Positions 1 through 8,520 are shown, counted from the stretch's first letter. The stretch: DNA of 64,000 bases from Piscirickettsiaceae bacterium (GCA_013215825.1 JABSQN010000001.1:450874-514873), one strand, 5' to 3'. Notes: generated from the sequence alone by a model not told the origin. Translations and numbers: made by a program.

Positions 1-1
1 T

Positions 2-1093
2 AGAACAAAGATGTCTCAGAATGTTGAGTTAGATCCTAGTATAAAAATAGTAGCAAAGAGTATTTTTTGCTGGGAAATTATAAAAACTTTTGTGTTGGCT
101 ATATTGAATCAACCCAAAGTCATGTTCAATATTTTTAAATTACTTTGGACTAAAAATTCTTTAACTTTTATAAAGAATATTATTGTCTTACCAAAGGCTA
201 TTTGGGTGGGGCAGCTAGTAATAAAAGAAGGTGTCGAGCATATTCATGCTCATTGGGCATCGACACCCTCAACAGTCGCAATGTTGGCAAGTATATACTC
301 AGGTGTGCCATGGAGTTTTACTGCACACAGAGGTGATATTGTTGCAAATAATTTGTTAGCTAAAAAAATCAAAAATGCTTTATTTTCTCGATTTATTTCT
401 GAGAGTGGCATAAGTTTAGCTAAACAAATATGCCAAACACAGCTTGAAAAACTTAGGCTACTTCATATGGGGGTTAATTTACCAGATGATGTTAAATGTA
501 AGGCTTTACAAAAAGACAAGGTGACAGTGCTCTGCCCCGCGAATTTTATCCCAGTGAAAGGTCATAGCTATTTAATAGAGGCAATTTTTTTATTAAATAA
601 AGAATTAAATGTTGAGTTGTCATTGGCTGGGAAAGGGCCTTTAATGGAGAAGCTTAAACATCAAGTTGATGTCTTGGGGCTGTCGACTTCAGTAAAGTTC
701 TTAGGGCAATTACCTCATCAGGCTCTTTTGGGTATGTATGAAAAAAATGAAATAGATGTTGTTGTTTTACCGAGCCTAGATCTTGGTGGTGGGCTACACG
801 AAGGAATTCCTGTTTCATTAATGGAGGCCATGTCTTATGCTGTTCCTGTTATTTCAACTGCTACTGGGGGGATTCCCGAACTGCTTAATAATGGTGCTGG
901 TATTATAGTGCCACCTTTCAATGCAAAGGCACTGGCAAATGCGATTAATTATTTGGTATCAGAAAAAACAATATATTCAGAAGTCGGTTTAAAAGGACGG
1001 CAGAAAATAGACATAAGTTTTAATCAAAAGAAAATAACGAGTAGTCTAAAGTCTTGGTTTATAAAGTTGAATACAGTGAAGGGTACAGAATAG
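2..1093 (+). CDS. Glycosyltransferase family 4 (5' end outside window)
   Basis: GT-B fold retaining glycosyltransferase, probably adding a sugar to a lipid-linked exopolysaccharide or O-antigen intermediate on the cytoplasmic face. The C-terminal donor-binding half is clear: the E-x7-E motif EGIPVSLME is followed by the nucleotide-sugar loop AVPVISTATGGIPELL. The HAHWASTPSTVA stretch is typical of GT4 acceptor domains. The frame is open to the window edge with no stop before the ATG at 11, and the usual N-terminal Rossmann start is missing, so the true start probably lies upstream. It is followed 4 bases later by wecB and heads a tightly packed sugar cluster. The sugar specificity cannot be read from sequence. 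Confidence 0.85.
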   Translation, partial: RTKMSQNVELDPSIKIVAKSIFCWEIIKTFVLAILNQPKVMFNIFKLLWTKNSLTFIKNIIVLPKAIWVGQLVIKEGVEHIHAHWASTPSTVAMLASIYSGVPWSFTAHRGDIVANNLLAKKIKNALFSRFISESGISLAKQICQTQLEKLRLLHMGVNLPDDVKCKALQKDKVTVLCPANFIPVKGHSYLIEAIFLLNKELNVELSLAGKGPLMEKLKHQVDVLGLSTSVKFLGQLPHQALLGMYEKNEIDVVVLPSLDLGGGLHEGIPVSLMEAMSYAVPVISTATGGIPELLNNGAGIIVPPFNAKALANAINYLVSEKTIYSEVGLKGRQKIDISFNQKKITSSLKSWFIKLNTVKGTE

Positions 1094-1097
1094 ACAA

Positions 1098-2183
1098 ATG
1101 AAAATTGTAACAGTCCTTGGCGCTCGCCCACAATTTATTAAGGCTGGATCAGTCAGTCGGGAAATTAATCGTCAAGTAAAAAAAGGGGCTGATATTAAAG
1201 AAGTGATTGTTCATACAGGGCAACATTATGATGCCAATATGAGTGATATATTTTTTGATGAAATGCAGATTCCTAAACCAGATTATTTTTTAGGCATTGG
1301 TGGAAAAGCGCATGGTGCTATGACAGGACAGATGATCGAAAAAATAGAAGAAGTCCTCGTTAAAGAACAGCCTGATTGGGTGATGGTGTATGGCGATACT
1401 AATTCTACTTTAGCGGGTGCGTTGGCTGCGTCTAAGTTACATATCAAAATAGCGCATATTGAAGCAGGGTTACGTAGCTTTAATATGAGAATGCCGGAAG
1501 AGGTAAACCGAATCATTACCGACCGTATAAGTAACTTACTTTTTTGCCCGACTCAAACAGCGATAGACAATTTAAATGTTGAAGCGATAAGTGCTTGGGG
1601 CTCTAATGTTAAAGCTATTTTGTCAGGAGATGTGATGCAAGATGGCGCAATATTTTATCGGGAATTAGCTAAAAAGCCATCTGATATGAAAATTGCTGAA
1701 TCATTTGTTCTTTGTACTATTCATAGAGCTGAAAATACCGATAGTCCAAAGCGTTTAGGTAATATTATTTCGGCTTTAAATGAAATAGCCAAGAATAAAC
1801 AAGTTATTTTACCTTTACATCCACGCACTAAAAATATTTTACAACAAAGTGATTTTGATACATCAAACTTAACCATTATTGATCCTGTAGGATATTTAAA
1901 TATGGTTTGGTTGATTGAGCATTGTGAGTTAGTGATGACAGATAGCGGTGGTTTACAAAAAGAGGCTTTCTTCTTTAGCAAACCATGTATTACGTTACGA
2001 GATGAGACTGAGTGGGTGGAGTTGATTACGTTAGGTGTAAATACGCTTGTGGGAGCTGATTTTCTTAGAATAATAGAGGCTTATAATAATCAAAGTGCAT
2101 TCAAAGCCGATAGTTTAGCCTTAAATTTATATGGCAACGGACAAGCCAGTAAGCGAATTGTAACGGAGATATTAAGTGGGTAA
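1098..2183 (+). CDS. wecB: UDP-N-acetylglucosamine 2-epimerase (non-hydrolysing)
   Basis: Interconverts UDP-GlcNAc and UDP-ManNAc in the cytoplasm, supplying ManNAc-type sugars for surface polysaccharide. The length of 361 residues is normal for the family. The N-terminal VLGARPQFIKAG, the HTGQHYD segment, and the catalytic-region motifs YGDTNSTLAG (Asp), HIEAGLRS (Glu), PEEVNRIITDR (Glu) and CTIHRAEN (His) are all present, as is the UDP-binding DSGGLQKEA motif. The stop overlaps the next gene by 8 bases, so it is translationally coupled in the sugar operon. Assignment to this family is secure; whether the product feeds ECA-like or capsule synthesis is inference. Confidence 0.95.
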   Translation: MKIVTVLGARPQFIKAGSVSREINRQVKKGADIKEVIVHTGQHYDANMSDIFFDEMQIPKPDYFLGIGGKAHGAMTGQMIEKIEEVLVKEQPDWVMVYGDTNSTLAGALAASKLHIKIAHIEAGLRSFNMRMPEEVNRIITDRISNLLFCPTQTAIDNLNVEAISAWGSNVKAILSGDVMQDGAIFYRELAKKPSDMKIAESFVLCTIHRAENTDSPKRLGNIISALNEIAKNKQVILPLHPRTKNILQQSDFDTSNLTIIDPVGYLNMVWLIEHCELVMTDSGGLQKEAFFFSKPCITLRDETEWVELITLGVNTLVGADFLRIIEAYNNQSAFKADSLALNLYGNGQASKRIVTEILSG

Positions 2184-3399
2184 AACTATTTGGTTAATTG
2201 AACAATATGCTTCTACTCCGGCAACAGGGATGGGAGGGAGGCAGTTCTACTTAGCGAGAGAAATGGTGAAGCAGGGGTACACCGTTTATTTAATTGCTGC
2301 TAGTTATACGCATTTTCTGAGAAGTCCACCGAGAGTGGCAAAGAGTTTTGAGCTGGAAATAGTTGATGGAATTAATTTTGTATGGGTGAAAGTGCCTGTT
2401 TATGAAAATTCTCATAGTAAACAGCGCATACTGAACTGGTTTTTGTTTGCATGGAAGTTACTTAAATTACCAAAGATAATTACGGATAAACCTGATGTCA
2501 TATTAGCCTCTTCACCTACAATTGTATTATTTCTCGCAGCAAGAAAATTAGCAAAAAAATTTAAGAGTAGACTGGTTTTTGAAGTGCGAGATATTTGGCC
2601 ATTAACGCTTGTTAATGTGGGTGGATATTCAGAAAAACATCCTTTTATTCGCTTTCTACAGTGGATCGAGGATGGTGCTTATCGTGATGCTGATGTGGTT
2701 GTTTCTAATTTACCTAATGCCGTTGAGCATATGGTCGAGCGAGGAATGGATAAAGATAAGTTTTTATGGATTCCGAATGGTTTTTCATTGGATGAAGTTA
2801 AAAATAAGCAACCATTACCCCTGTCTGTTAGCGAACAAATTCCTAAAGATAAATTTATTGTTGGTTATACAGGGACTCTGGGCGTTGCAAATGCACTGTA
2901 TGAGATGCTTGAAGTGGCTGAGCTATTAAAAGAGTATGGTGATATTAGTTTTATGATAGTGGGTGATGGGAAAGAAAAGGCTAAATTAAAACAACTGGTT
3001 ATAGAAAAAGAATTAAGGAATATAGTTTTTATTGATCCTATTTTAAAAACTCAGATTCAGTCTATGCTTCATGAGTTTGATATTTGCTATATTGGCTTAC
3101 TTCATGAGCCTTTGTTTAGGTTTGGGGTTTCACCTAATAAGTTATTTGATTATTTTTATTCAGAAAGACCAATATTATACGCAATTGATTCTGGTAAGTA
3201 TTTACCCGTTGATGAAGCAAAGGCTGGAATATCGGTTTCTGATGCAGATCCTAAAACTATTGCGGCAGCAATTTTAGAGCTAAGAGAAATGACTGTAGAT
3301 GAGCGTAGGAAGCTGGGTAGGAATGGACACCGGTATGTTAAAGAAAACCATAACTATTCGATATTGGCAGAGAAATTAGCAAAGGTGATCTTTGAATAA
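2176..3399 (+). CDS. Glycosyltransferase family 4, WbuB-like
   Basis: Cytoplasmic GT-B glycosyltransferase of 407 residues. The N-terminal MGGRQFYLAREMVKQG begins the acceptor Rossmann domain, FEVRDIWPLTLV is a WbuB/WcaI-type hallmark, and the donor domain carries GYTGTLGVANAL and PNKLFDYFYSERPIL. The start is GTG at 2176, overlapping wecB by 8 bases; no better start follows. Such enzymes often transfer FucNAc or related aminosugars next to wecB-type epimerases, but the donor is not readable here. The next gene overlaps by 8 bases in the same way. Confidence 0.88.
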   Translation: MGKTIWLIEQYASTPATGMGGRQFYLAREMVKQGYTVYLIAASYTHFLRSPPRVAKSFELEIVDGINFVWVKVPVYENSHSKQRILNWFLFAWKLLKLPKIITDKPDVILASSPTIVLFLAARKLAKKFKSRLVFEVRDIWPLTLVNVGGYSEKHPFIRFLQWIEDGAYRDADVVVSNLPNAVEHMVERGMDKDKFLWIPNGFSLDEVKNKQPLPLSVSEQIPKDKFIVGYTGTLGVANALYEMLEVAELLKEYGDISFMIVGDGKEKAKLKQLVIEKELRNIVFIDPILKTQIQSMLHEFDICYIGLLHEPLFRFGVSPNKLFDYFYSERPILYAIDSGKYLPVDEAKAGISVSDADPKTIAAAILELREMTVDERRKLGRNGHRYVKENHNYSILAEKLAKVIFE

Positions 3400-4345
3400 T
3401 ACTATAAAAATTTTATTGACTGGCTCAACAGGATTTGTCGGCAAAGCATTAACAACTGAGCTTTTACGACAAGAGAAAAATATAGTTGCGAGTGTTCGCA
3501 GGCATTCTAATGAATTATCTTCAAAAATAAAGCAAGTTATTACCGGTGAATTGTCCCCCACAATTAACTGGCATGATGCTCTGAATAATGTGGATGTGGT
3601 GATTCATTTAGCTGCACGCGTTCATGTGATGAATGATGAGTCGTCTGATCCCTTAACAGAGTTCCGTCGAGTTAATACCGAAGCAACTTTAGACTTAGCT
3701 AGGCAAGCAGCTGAGGTGGGTGTGAAGCGTTTTATATTTATTAGTTCGATTAAGGTCAATGGTGAAATGACAGGGGCAGAAAAGATTTTTATGGCAAATG
3801 ATAATTTTATTCCCACAGATCCTTATGGTTTATCAAAATATGAAGCAGAACAGGGCTTGTTAGCTTTAGTAAAAAAGACCGGTATGGAAGTAGTGATTAT
3901 TCGACCTCCTCTGGTTTATGGGGTGGGTGTAAAAGCTAATTTTGCATCAATGATAAAGTGGGTTAAAAAAGGAGTGCCATTGCCCTTTGGTGCTATTCAG
4001 AATCAACGTTCTTTGATTGCATTAGATAATTTGGTGAGTTTTATTATTCATTGTATTGACCATCCCAAAGCGGCTAATGAAGTGTTTTTAATTTCTGATG
4101 ATGAGGATGTATCCACCACGGAGTTATTGCAAAAAGTGGCAAAAGCATTGGGGAAAAAGGCGGTGTTATTGCCTATTCCAGTTAGTTTGATGCATTTTGT
4201 TGCTAAGCTGGCAGGCAAGAGTGAATTAGCAATCCGCTTGTTTGGTTCGTTGCAGGTAGATAGTTCTAAGGCGCGTGATTTGTTGGGCTGGAAACCTGTG
4301 ATTACAATGGAGGAGCAGTTGAAGAAAATGGTTAAGTCGGGTTAA
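3392..4345 (+). CDS. NAD-dependent sugar epimerase/dehydratase (WbpV/GalE-like SDR)
   Basis: Extended short-chain dehydrogenase acting on a nucleotide sugar. The Rossmann motif LLTGSTGFVG lies at residues 8-17, the catalytic Ser region is FISSIKVNGE, and the YxxxK motif appears as YGLSK. At 317 residues it matches the WbpV/WreQ group, which reduces UDP-4-keto-QuiNAc and usually precedes a phosphoglycosyl transferase gene, as here. The start is TTG at 3392, overlapping the upstream gene by 8 bases. GalE-type C4 epimerisation is the alternative; the order epimerase then sugar transferase favours the WbpV reading, but this is inference. Confidence 0.82.
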   Translation: MNNTIKILLTGSTGFVGKALTTELLRQEKNIVASVRRHSNELSSKIKQVITGELSPTINWHDALNNVDVVIHLAARVHVMNDESSDPLTEFRRVNTEATLDLARQAAEVGVKRFIFISSIKVNGEMTGAEKIFMANDNFIPTDPYGLSKYEAEQGLLALVKKTGMEVVIIRPPLVYGVGVKANFASMIKWVKKGVPLPFGAIQNQRSLIALDNLVSFIIHCIDHPKAANEVFLISDDEDVSTTELLQKVAKALGKKAVLLPIPVSLMHFVAKLAGKSELAIRLFGSLQVDSSKARDLLGWKPVITMEEQLKKMVKSG

Positions 4346-4443
4346 AACGCCGACCTACGTACTTGTATGGACTGGCGTTATTAAAATATTTGCAACTTGA
4401 AGGCTAATGGGCTTAAACACTGACAATAAGAAACCTGAAATAA

Positions 4444-4471
4444 TTGTTTTGATAATTTGGGGTGCTATAGT
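4444..4471 (+). promoter_or_regulatory. Possible promoter upstream of sugar transferase
   Basis: A -35-like TTGTTT at 4444-4449 and a -10-like TATAGT at 4466-4471 are separated by 16 bases in the 195-base gap between the epimerase and the sugar transferase. Matches are moderate, so this is a weak call. Confidence 0.35.
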
Positions 4472-4540
4472 GAAAAACGATTAATAAGGTGCTATTAGAA
4501 CTATGAATGAGCAACGAACAAAAGAGTTAGAGGTGAGCAG

Positions 4541-5101
4541 TTGAAGAGGGGGGTTGATTTAATCCTTGCGTTGGTGGCGCTACTATTTTTATTGCTACCT
4601 ATTATTGTGGTTGCTGTGTTGGTAAAATTGACTTCAAAAGGCTCTGCATTGTATTGGTCTGATAGAGTCGGTAAACATAATATTATTTTCAGTATGCCAA
4701 AATTTCGGAGTATGAAGGTTGATACACCTGCGGTAGCCACACATTTATTAGCCGATCCAAAAAGTGTTTTGACGCCTGTCGGTGATTTTCTGCGTAAATC
4801 TAGTTTAGATGAGCTACCTCAGTTATGGTCGATTTTAGTTGGCGACATGAGTTTTGTTGGTCCTCGTCCGGCTCTATATAATCAAGTTGATTTAATTACA
4901 TTACGTACAGAAAAAGGCGTACATCAATTGATGCCTGGATTGACAGGTTGGGCACAGGTGAATGGGCGTGACGAGCTACCTATTCCTGAGAAGGTTGATT
5001 TGGATGTTGAGTATCTACACCAGTGTTCGCTTACCTTTGATATAAAAGTATTATGGCTAACTTTAGTGAAGGTGTTGCGGCGTGATGGCGTATCTCATTA
5101 G
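4541..5101 (+). CDS. Undecaprenyl-phosphate sugar phosphotransferase (small PGT)
   Basis: Initiating phosphoglycosyl transferase that moves a sugar-1-phosphate from UDP-sugar to undecaprenyl phosphate at the inner membrane. At 186 residues it is the minimal PglC-like form, without the extra N-terminal membrane domains of WcaJ/WbaP. It shows one N-terminal hydrophobic re-entrant helix (residues about 4-32), KFRSM, the catalytic SSLDELPQLWSIL block, GDMSFVGPRPAL and PGLTGWAQVNGRD. The start is TTG at 4541, with a GAGGTGAG ribosome site just upstream; an ATG at 4503 opens another frame that closes at 4544. It probably starts assembly of the polysaccharide encoded upstream. Confidence 0.9.
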   Translation: MKRGVDLILALVALLFLLLPIIVVAVLVKLTSKGSALYWSDRVGKHNIIFSMPKFRSMKVDTPAVATHLLADPKSVLTPVGDFLRKSSLDELPQLWSILVGDMSFVGPRPALYNQVDLITLRTEKGVHQLMPGLTGWAQVNGRDELPIPEKVDLDVEYLHQCSLTFDIKVLWLTLVKVLRRDGVSH

Positions 5102-5151
5102 AGGTATAAAAATCTCGACTTCGGTATGGGTTTAGCGGAGAAAAGTAAGTA

Positions 5152-5196
5152 ATGGAAGAAATTATATTAGCAGGCGGTTCAGGTGTGAAATGGTAA
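5152..5196 (+). pseudogene. Possible remnant start of a sugar nucleotidyltransferase
   Basis: A 14-codon frame reads MEEIILAGGSGVKW then stop. The segment IILAGGSG is the signature nucleotide-binding start of glucose-1-phosphate thymidylyltransferase (RmlA) and mannose-1-phosphate guanylyltransferase, where TRL normally follows. It is preceded by a GGAG sequence at 5136-5139. Finding it between two sugar genes suggests a deletion scar, but the match is very short and may be chance. Confidence 0.35.
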
Positions 5197-5216
5197 TTAT
5201 TAGCAAGGAGTTACGA

Positions 5217-6059
5217 GTGAAAAATGTTAGAAAGTGTCTTTTCCCAGCGGCGGGTTATGGCACGCGTTTTTTGCCTGCAACTAAGGCAATGCCGAAAGAG
5301 ATGCTTCCCATTGTTAATAAACCGTTGATCCAATATGGGGTTGAGGAAGCATTAGAGGCCGGTATTTCTCAAATAGGTTTTATTTTGGGACGAGGAAAAC
5401 GAGCTATTGCCGATCATTTTGATGTGAGTTATGAATTAGAACATCAAATATTAGGTACATCGAAAGAGAAGTATTTAACAGAGATCCGAAAGGTTATTGA
5501 TAACAGTCAATTTATCTTTATGCGTCAACGTGAAATGCTGGGCTTAGGTCATGCTATTTTGACGGGGGAACCGATGATTGGCGATGAACCCTTCGCTGTT
5601 ATTTTGGCAGATGATTTGTGTTCAGTACCAGAGGATAAAAGTGCTCGTGCTTTAAGCCAGTTGGTTGCGTTATATGAGAAATATAAATGTTGTATCGTGG
5701 CGATTGAAGAAGTGCCAAAATCAAATACGGCAAGTTATGGCATTATTTCAGGTGAAGAAATTGCCGATGGTATTTATGAGGTGACAGATATGGTTGAAAA
5801 GCCACAGCCTGAAGATGCTCCCACCAATATGGCTATTATCGGTCGTTATATATTAACACCTGATATTTTCGATTATTTAAGAGAGACCAAACCAGGTGCA
5901 GGTGGTGAGATTCAAATAACCGATGCGCTACGTCAGATGGCAATTGAACAGCGCGTGATAGCCGTTAAATTTAAAGGTCGACGTTTTGATTGTGGCAGTG
6001 TTGATGGTTTTGTTGAAGCTACAAATTATTACTATCAACATGGTGATTGGGATATTTAG
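5217..6059 (+). CDS. galU: UTP-glucose-1-phosphate uridylyltransferase
   Basis: Makes UDP-glucose from UTP and glucose-1-phosphate for LPS and exopolysaccharide. It begins KCLFPAAGYGTRFLPATK (nucleotide loop) followed by AMPKEMLPI; VILADDLC carries the metal-binding Asp, and EKP and GAGGEIQITDAL are the expected later motifs. An in-frame ATG at 5190 would add nine residues, but I prefer GTG at 5217: AAGGAG at 5205-5210 sits six bases before it and the protein then starts as GalU normally does. It is the last gene of the sugar cluster. Confidence 0.94.
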   Translation: MKNVRKCLFPAAGYGTRFLPATKAMPKEMLPIVNKPLIQYGVEEALEAGISQIGFILGRGKRAIADHFDVSYELEHQILGTSKEKYLTEIRKVIDNSQFIFMRQREMLGLGHAILTGEPMIGDEPFAVILADDLCSVPEDKSARALSQLVALYEKYKCCIVAIEEVPKSNTASYGIISGEEIADGIYEVTDMVEKPQPEDAPTNMAIIGRYILTPDIFDYLRETKPGAGGEIQITDALRQMAIEQRVIAVKFKGRRFDCGSVDGFVEATNYYYQHGDWDI

Positions 6060-6202
6060 GTGCTAAATCAAGATGATTATCAGTCAACAAGAATATGGTG
6101 TTCTTGAATACTGTTAAATAGTCATGGTTATATGCAGTATCTGTTGATTAGCCTAGCGCCATCTTTTGCTAGATAGTTTAGATGACTAAAAGATAACTAT
6201 GG

Positions 6203-6231
6203 TTTACATTTTTTTGTATTGCAAATATAAT
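6203..6231 (+). promoter_or_regulatory. Strong sigma-70 promoter of hipA-hipB
   Basis: TTTACA at 6203-6208 and a perfect TATAAT at 6226-6231 are separated by exactly 17 bases. The expected transcription start is near 6238, giving a leader of about 25 bases to hipA. Confidence 0.8.
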
Positions 6232-6251
6232 GATAATCATCTTTATCATTA
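6228..6251 (+). promoter_or_regulatory. Palindromic operator overlapping the hipA -10 element
   Basis: A perfect 9-base inverted repeat, TAATGATAA and TTATCATTA with a 6-base spacer, begins inside the -10 box and covers the start site. In hipBA systems HipB represses its own operon from such palindromes, so autoregulation is the simplest reading. The half-sites also resemble the GATAAT units of a Fur box, so Fur is the alternative regulator. Confidence 0.65.
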
Positions 6252-6263
6252 AGTATTCTTGTT

Positions 6264-7478
6264 ATGAATAAAATAGTCGTTAAAATACAGAATAAGCAGG
6301 TTGGCGAGCTTTTCTTTGAAGATGATAATAATCGCTATGGCTTTAATTATACGGCCGACAAATCTCCTATTTCTTTGATTATGCCTTATAAGGCATCGAC
6401 CTATTTATGGCAGGATCGTTTACATCCGATCTTTGATATGAATATGCCGGAAGGTTACTTGTTTGAAATATTAAAAAACTATCTAAATAAAAAACATGGT
6501 TATATTAATGATTTTTTATTGTTTTCCTATCTTTGTCCAAATATTAAAAGTCGGCTATTATTTGAGAATGATTTTTCTGACGGCGAGTTAACTACGGTAG
6601 ATTTAGATGATATTTTGCAAAATGACAGTGAAGATACGTTTGTAAAATTAGTTAAATTGTTTTTAGATAAAAATGCTATTTCTGGGGTGCAACCTAAAAC
6701 ATTGGCATTGGTTTTAGACAAAGAATCCTTAACCACTAAAGAATATATTATTAAAACTTGGGGTGCTGAATATCCTTATTTAGCAGAAAACGAATATTTT
6801 TGTTTGAAAGCGGTTGAGAAATCAGGAGTTGAAATACCGGTAATTTTGCTATCTGACAATAAACGGTTCTTAGTCGTTGAACGGTTTAACTATAACAGTG
6901 ATACAAGTACTTACTTAGGCTTTGAAGAAGTATTAGGCTTGTTAGGTAAAAATAAAGAGCAAAAATATGAGGGTAGTTATGAGCAAGTTGCTAAAACTAT
7001 TTATCGTATTGTTGCTAATAAACGTCAGGATATGCAATCCTTTTATAAAACGGTTGTAATGAGTTATTTACTCAAAAATGGTGATGCACATCTAAAGAAT
7101 TTTGGCGTGTTATATGATAGCGATATGGAGAATATTCGACTTTCACCATCATATGATATTGTTAATACCGCTGTTTATGTTTTTACTGATCGACCCGCAT
7201 TAAGTATGTTTGGTAAAAAGGTATGGTTCTCCCGTAAAGAACTTATAAAATTTGGCACTCAGAGTTGTTACCTATCAGTGAAAAATGCGAATACATTTTA
7301 TGATGCGTGCCTAGATGCAGTGAAAGAGTCTATTATCGATTTACAGGGCTATATTGTAGAAAATCCAGCGTTTGAAATAATCGGGCTAAGAATGATTGAT
7401 ACTTGGAATTTATCGCTTAAGAATGAAACCCATAAGGAGGTGCCGATTGAAATTAGACGAAATTGGGATGAAAATTAA
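6264..7478 (+). CDS. hipA: HipA-like serine/threonine kinase toxin
   Basis: Type II toxin kinase; the characterised HipA phosphorylates glutamyl-tRNA synthetase and halts translation. It has 404 residues, close to the usual length. Visible motifs are the N-terminal HipA subdomain with GFNYTADKSPISLIMP, the SGVQPK loop, the lysine strand EYIIKTWG, NEYFCLKAVEKSGVEIP, LVVERFN, the catalytic loop NGDAHLKNFGV and the metal-binding SPSYDIVN. The active site therefore looks intact. It overlaps its antitoxin gene by 32 bases and lies upstream of it, the reverse of the E. coli hipB-hipA order. It sits between galU and a wzz remnant, a typical accessory location. Confidence 0.9.
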   Translation: MNKIVVKIQNKQVGELFFEDDNNRYGFNYTADKSPISLIMPYKASTYLWQDRLHPIFDMNMPEGYLFEILKNYLNKKHGYINDFLLFSYLCPNIKSRLLFENDFSDGELTTVDLDDILQNDSEDTFVKLVKLFLDKNAISGVQPKTLALVLDKESLTTKEYIIKTWGAEYPYLAENEYFCLKAVEKSGVEIPVILLSDNKRFLVVERFNYNSDTSTYLGFEEVLGLLGKNKEQKYEGSYEQVAKTIYRIVANKRQDMQSFYKTVVMSYLLKNGDAHLKNFGVLYDSDMENIRLSPSYDIVNTAVYVFTDRPALSMFGKKVWFSRKELIKFGTQSCYLSVKNANTFYDACLDAVKESIIDLQGYIVENPAFEIIGLRMIDTWNLSLKNETHKEVPIEIRRNWDEN

Positions 7479-7683
7479 ATCCTTAAGAAAAGAGAAAGGC
7501 TTTACTCAACAACAGTTAGCAGATATCTCTGGAATTAGTAGGGTGACATTGGGTAAATTTGAAAGAGCGCAATTAGGCTCTATTACACTAAAAACACTTG
7601 ATATTATTTTAGATGCCTTAGGCTATGAAATAGATTTTAAACGTAAAAATCGATTTAATTTGCCTAGCTTAGATGAATTGTAG
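7447..7683 (+). CDS. hipB: HipB-like XRE family antitoxin
   Basis: Small helix-turn-helix protein of 78 residues that should neutralise the HipA kinase and repress the operon. The HTH reads IKSLRKEKGFTQQQLADISGI followed by SRVTLGKFERAQLGS, then LKTLDIILDALGYEIDF, typical of XRE antitoxins. I place the start at TTG 7447 because AAGGAGG at 7434-7440 lies six bases upstream; ATG 7468 is the alternative. The gene begins inside hipA, so the two are likely translationally coupled. A C-terminal tail, NLPSLDEL, follows the DNA-binding fold. Confidence 0.85.
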   Translation: MKLDEIGMKIKSLRKEKGFTQQQLADISGISRVTLGKFERAQLGSITLKTLDIILDALGYEIDFKRKNRFNLPSLDEL

Positions 7684-7750
7684 AGGTCTAATAATATTAG
7701 TTCCTCTACAGGTTTAATCGGAGATGTGTAAAGGTTGAGTATTATAGATA

Positions 7751-8038
7751 CTATTTTGTGATGGGCGGCTCTTGGCGATTATGGATAAAGCTTCGAATTA
7801 GAGCGCCGAAAACACCTAACATAAATCCTAATACTAGCGACACGGCTAAAATAAGTACCTTTTTAGGTTTGATTGGTTTCTTGCTTATTTCTGCTGCTAG
7901 ATCAACTTGTACTGGTTGAATATTTTTTGCTGCCAGAGGTTTGAAAAAAGTCTATTTCATCATCTGATCGTAATAATTATTTAACATTTTTGGATCAATC
8001 ATAACTGGATTATTATGAGTAGTGGTGGGCGTAGACAT
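7751..8038 (-). pseudogene. Wzz-like chain-length determinant remnant
   Basis: Reading the minus strand from ATG at 8038 gives MSTPTTTHNNPVMIDPKMLN, a few more codons, a TAG, then in the same frame a segment with KKPIKPKKVLILAVSLVLG and FMLGVFGALIRSF, ending at a stop at 7751. The second part is the characteristic proline-rich hinge and C-terminal transmembrane helix of Wzz-type polysaccharide co-polymerases; the first looks like the N-terminal cytoplasmic tail. The whole periplasmic core is missing. This is an internally deleted relic, consistent with the nearby polysaccharide cluster. Nothing else coding was seen in 7684-8235. Confidence 0.7.
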
Positions 8039-8091
8039 AAATTAATATCCATATTTTAAAATGTTCTTCAGAAGGCATTAAGTGTCGCATT

Positions 8092-8117
8092 ATTTAGGAC
8101 GTATACTCGTCCTAAAT
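8092..8117. repeat. Perfect inverted repeat upstream of comEA-like gene
   Basis: ATTTAGGACG and CGTCCTAAAT form a perfect 10-base inverted repeat around the 6-base loop TATACT. It could be an operator around a -10-like TATACT or a transcript hairpin; there is no T-run on the plus side. Confidence 0.5.
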
Positions 8118-8235
8118 TCAATTAGGCTGGCTCTCTCGGGTGTCATTTAAAAAGGTTATTGCCAACTATGTGGTTATTGGACTATCCTTAGTTTGGCTAT
8201 TCATGATGAATAGTATTAACAAGGAGTAAGGAAAG

Positions 8236-8499
8236 ATGTTTAAAAAAGTATTTTTGTCATTATTTATGGCTGTTATTTTATCAATGGGACTTGCATTTGC
8301 AGCAGATAAAATTAATGTGAATACAGCAACTGAGACAGAATTAGTTGTTGTGAAAGGGATCGGTGAGGGAACGGCCGATGCGATTATCAAATATCGTGAA
8401 GAAAATGGTCCTTTCAAAAATTTAGATGAACTCATTAATGTGAAAGGTATTGGTGAGAAAAAGGTTGCTAAGTGGGCGGATGTTTTATCTGTTGAATAG
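8236..8499 (+). CDS. ComEA-like helix-hairpin-helix protein
   Basis: Small exported DNA-binding protein of 87 residues. Residues 1-22 are a signal peptide ending LAFAA, followed by KINVNTATETELVVVKGIG and a second hairpin with LDELINVKGIGEKKVAKW, the ComEA/YbaV-type tandem HhH fold that binds double-stranded DNA non-specifically. In transformable bacteria periplasmic ComEA pulls DNA across the outer membrane; here that role is inferred, as no other competence genes are in view. AAGGAG at 8221-8226 is the ribosome site. It is monocistronic and ends at a strong terminator. Confidence 0.88.
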   Translation: MFKKVFLSLFMAVILSMGLAFAADKINVNTATETELVVVKGIGEGTADAIIKYREENGPFKNLDELINVKGIGEKKVAKWADVLSVE

Positions 8500-8520
8500 C
8501 TTGTTCGTGAGATAAATTAT

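Noticed and set aside
6228-6251. Fur box in front of hipA
   Set aside because: The perfect palindrome overlapping the -10 fits HipB autoregulation better; Fur kept only as an alternative.
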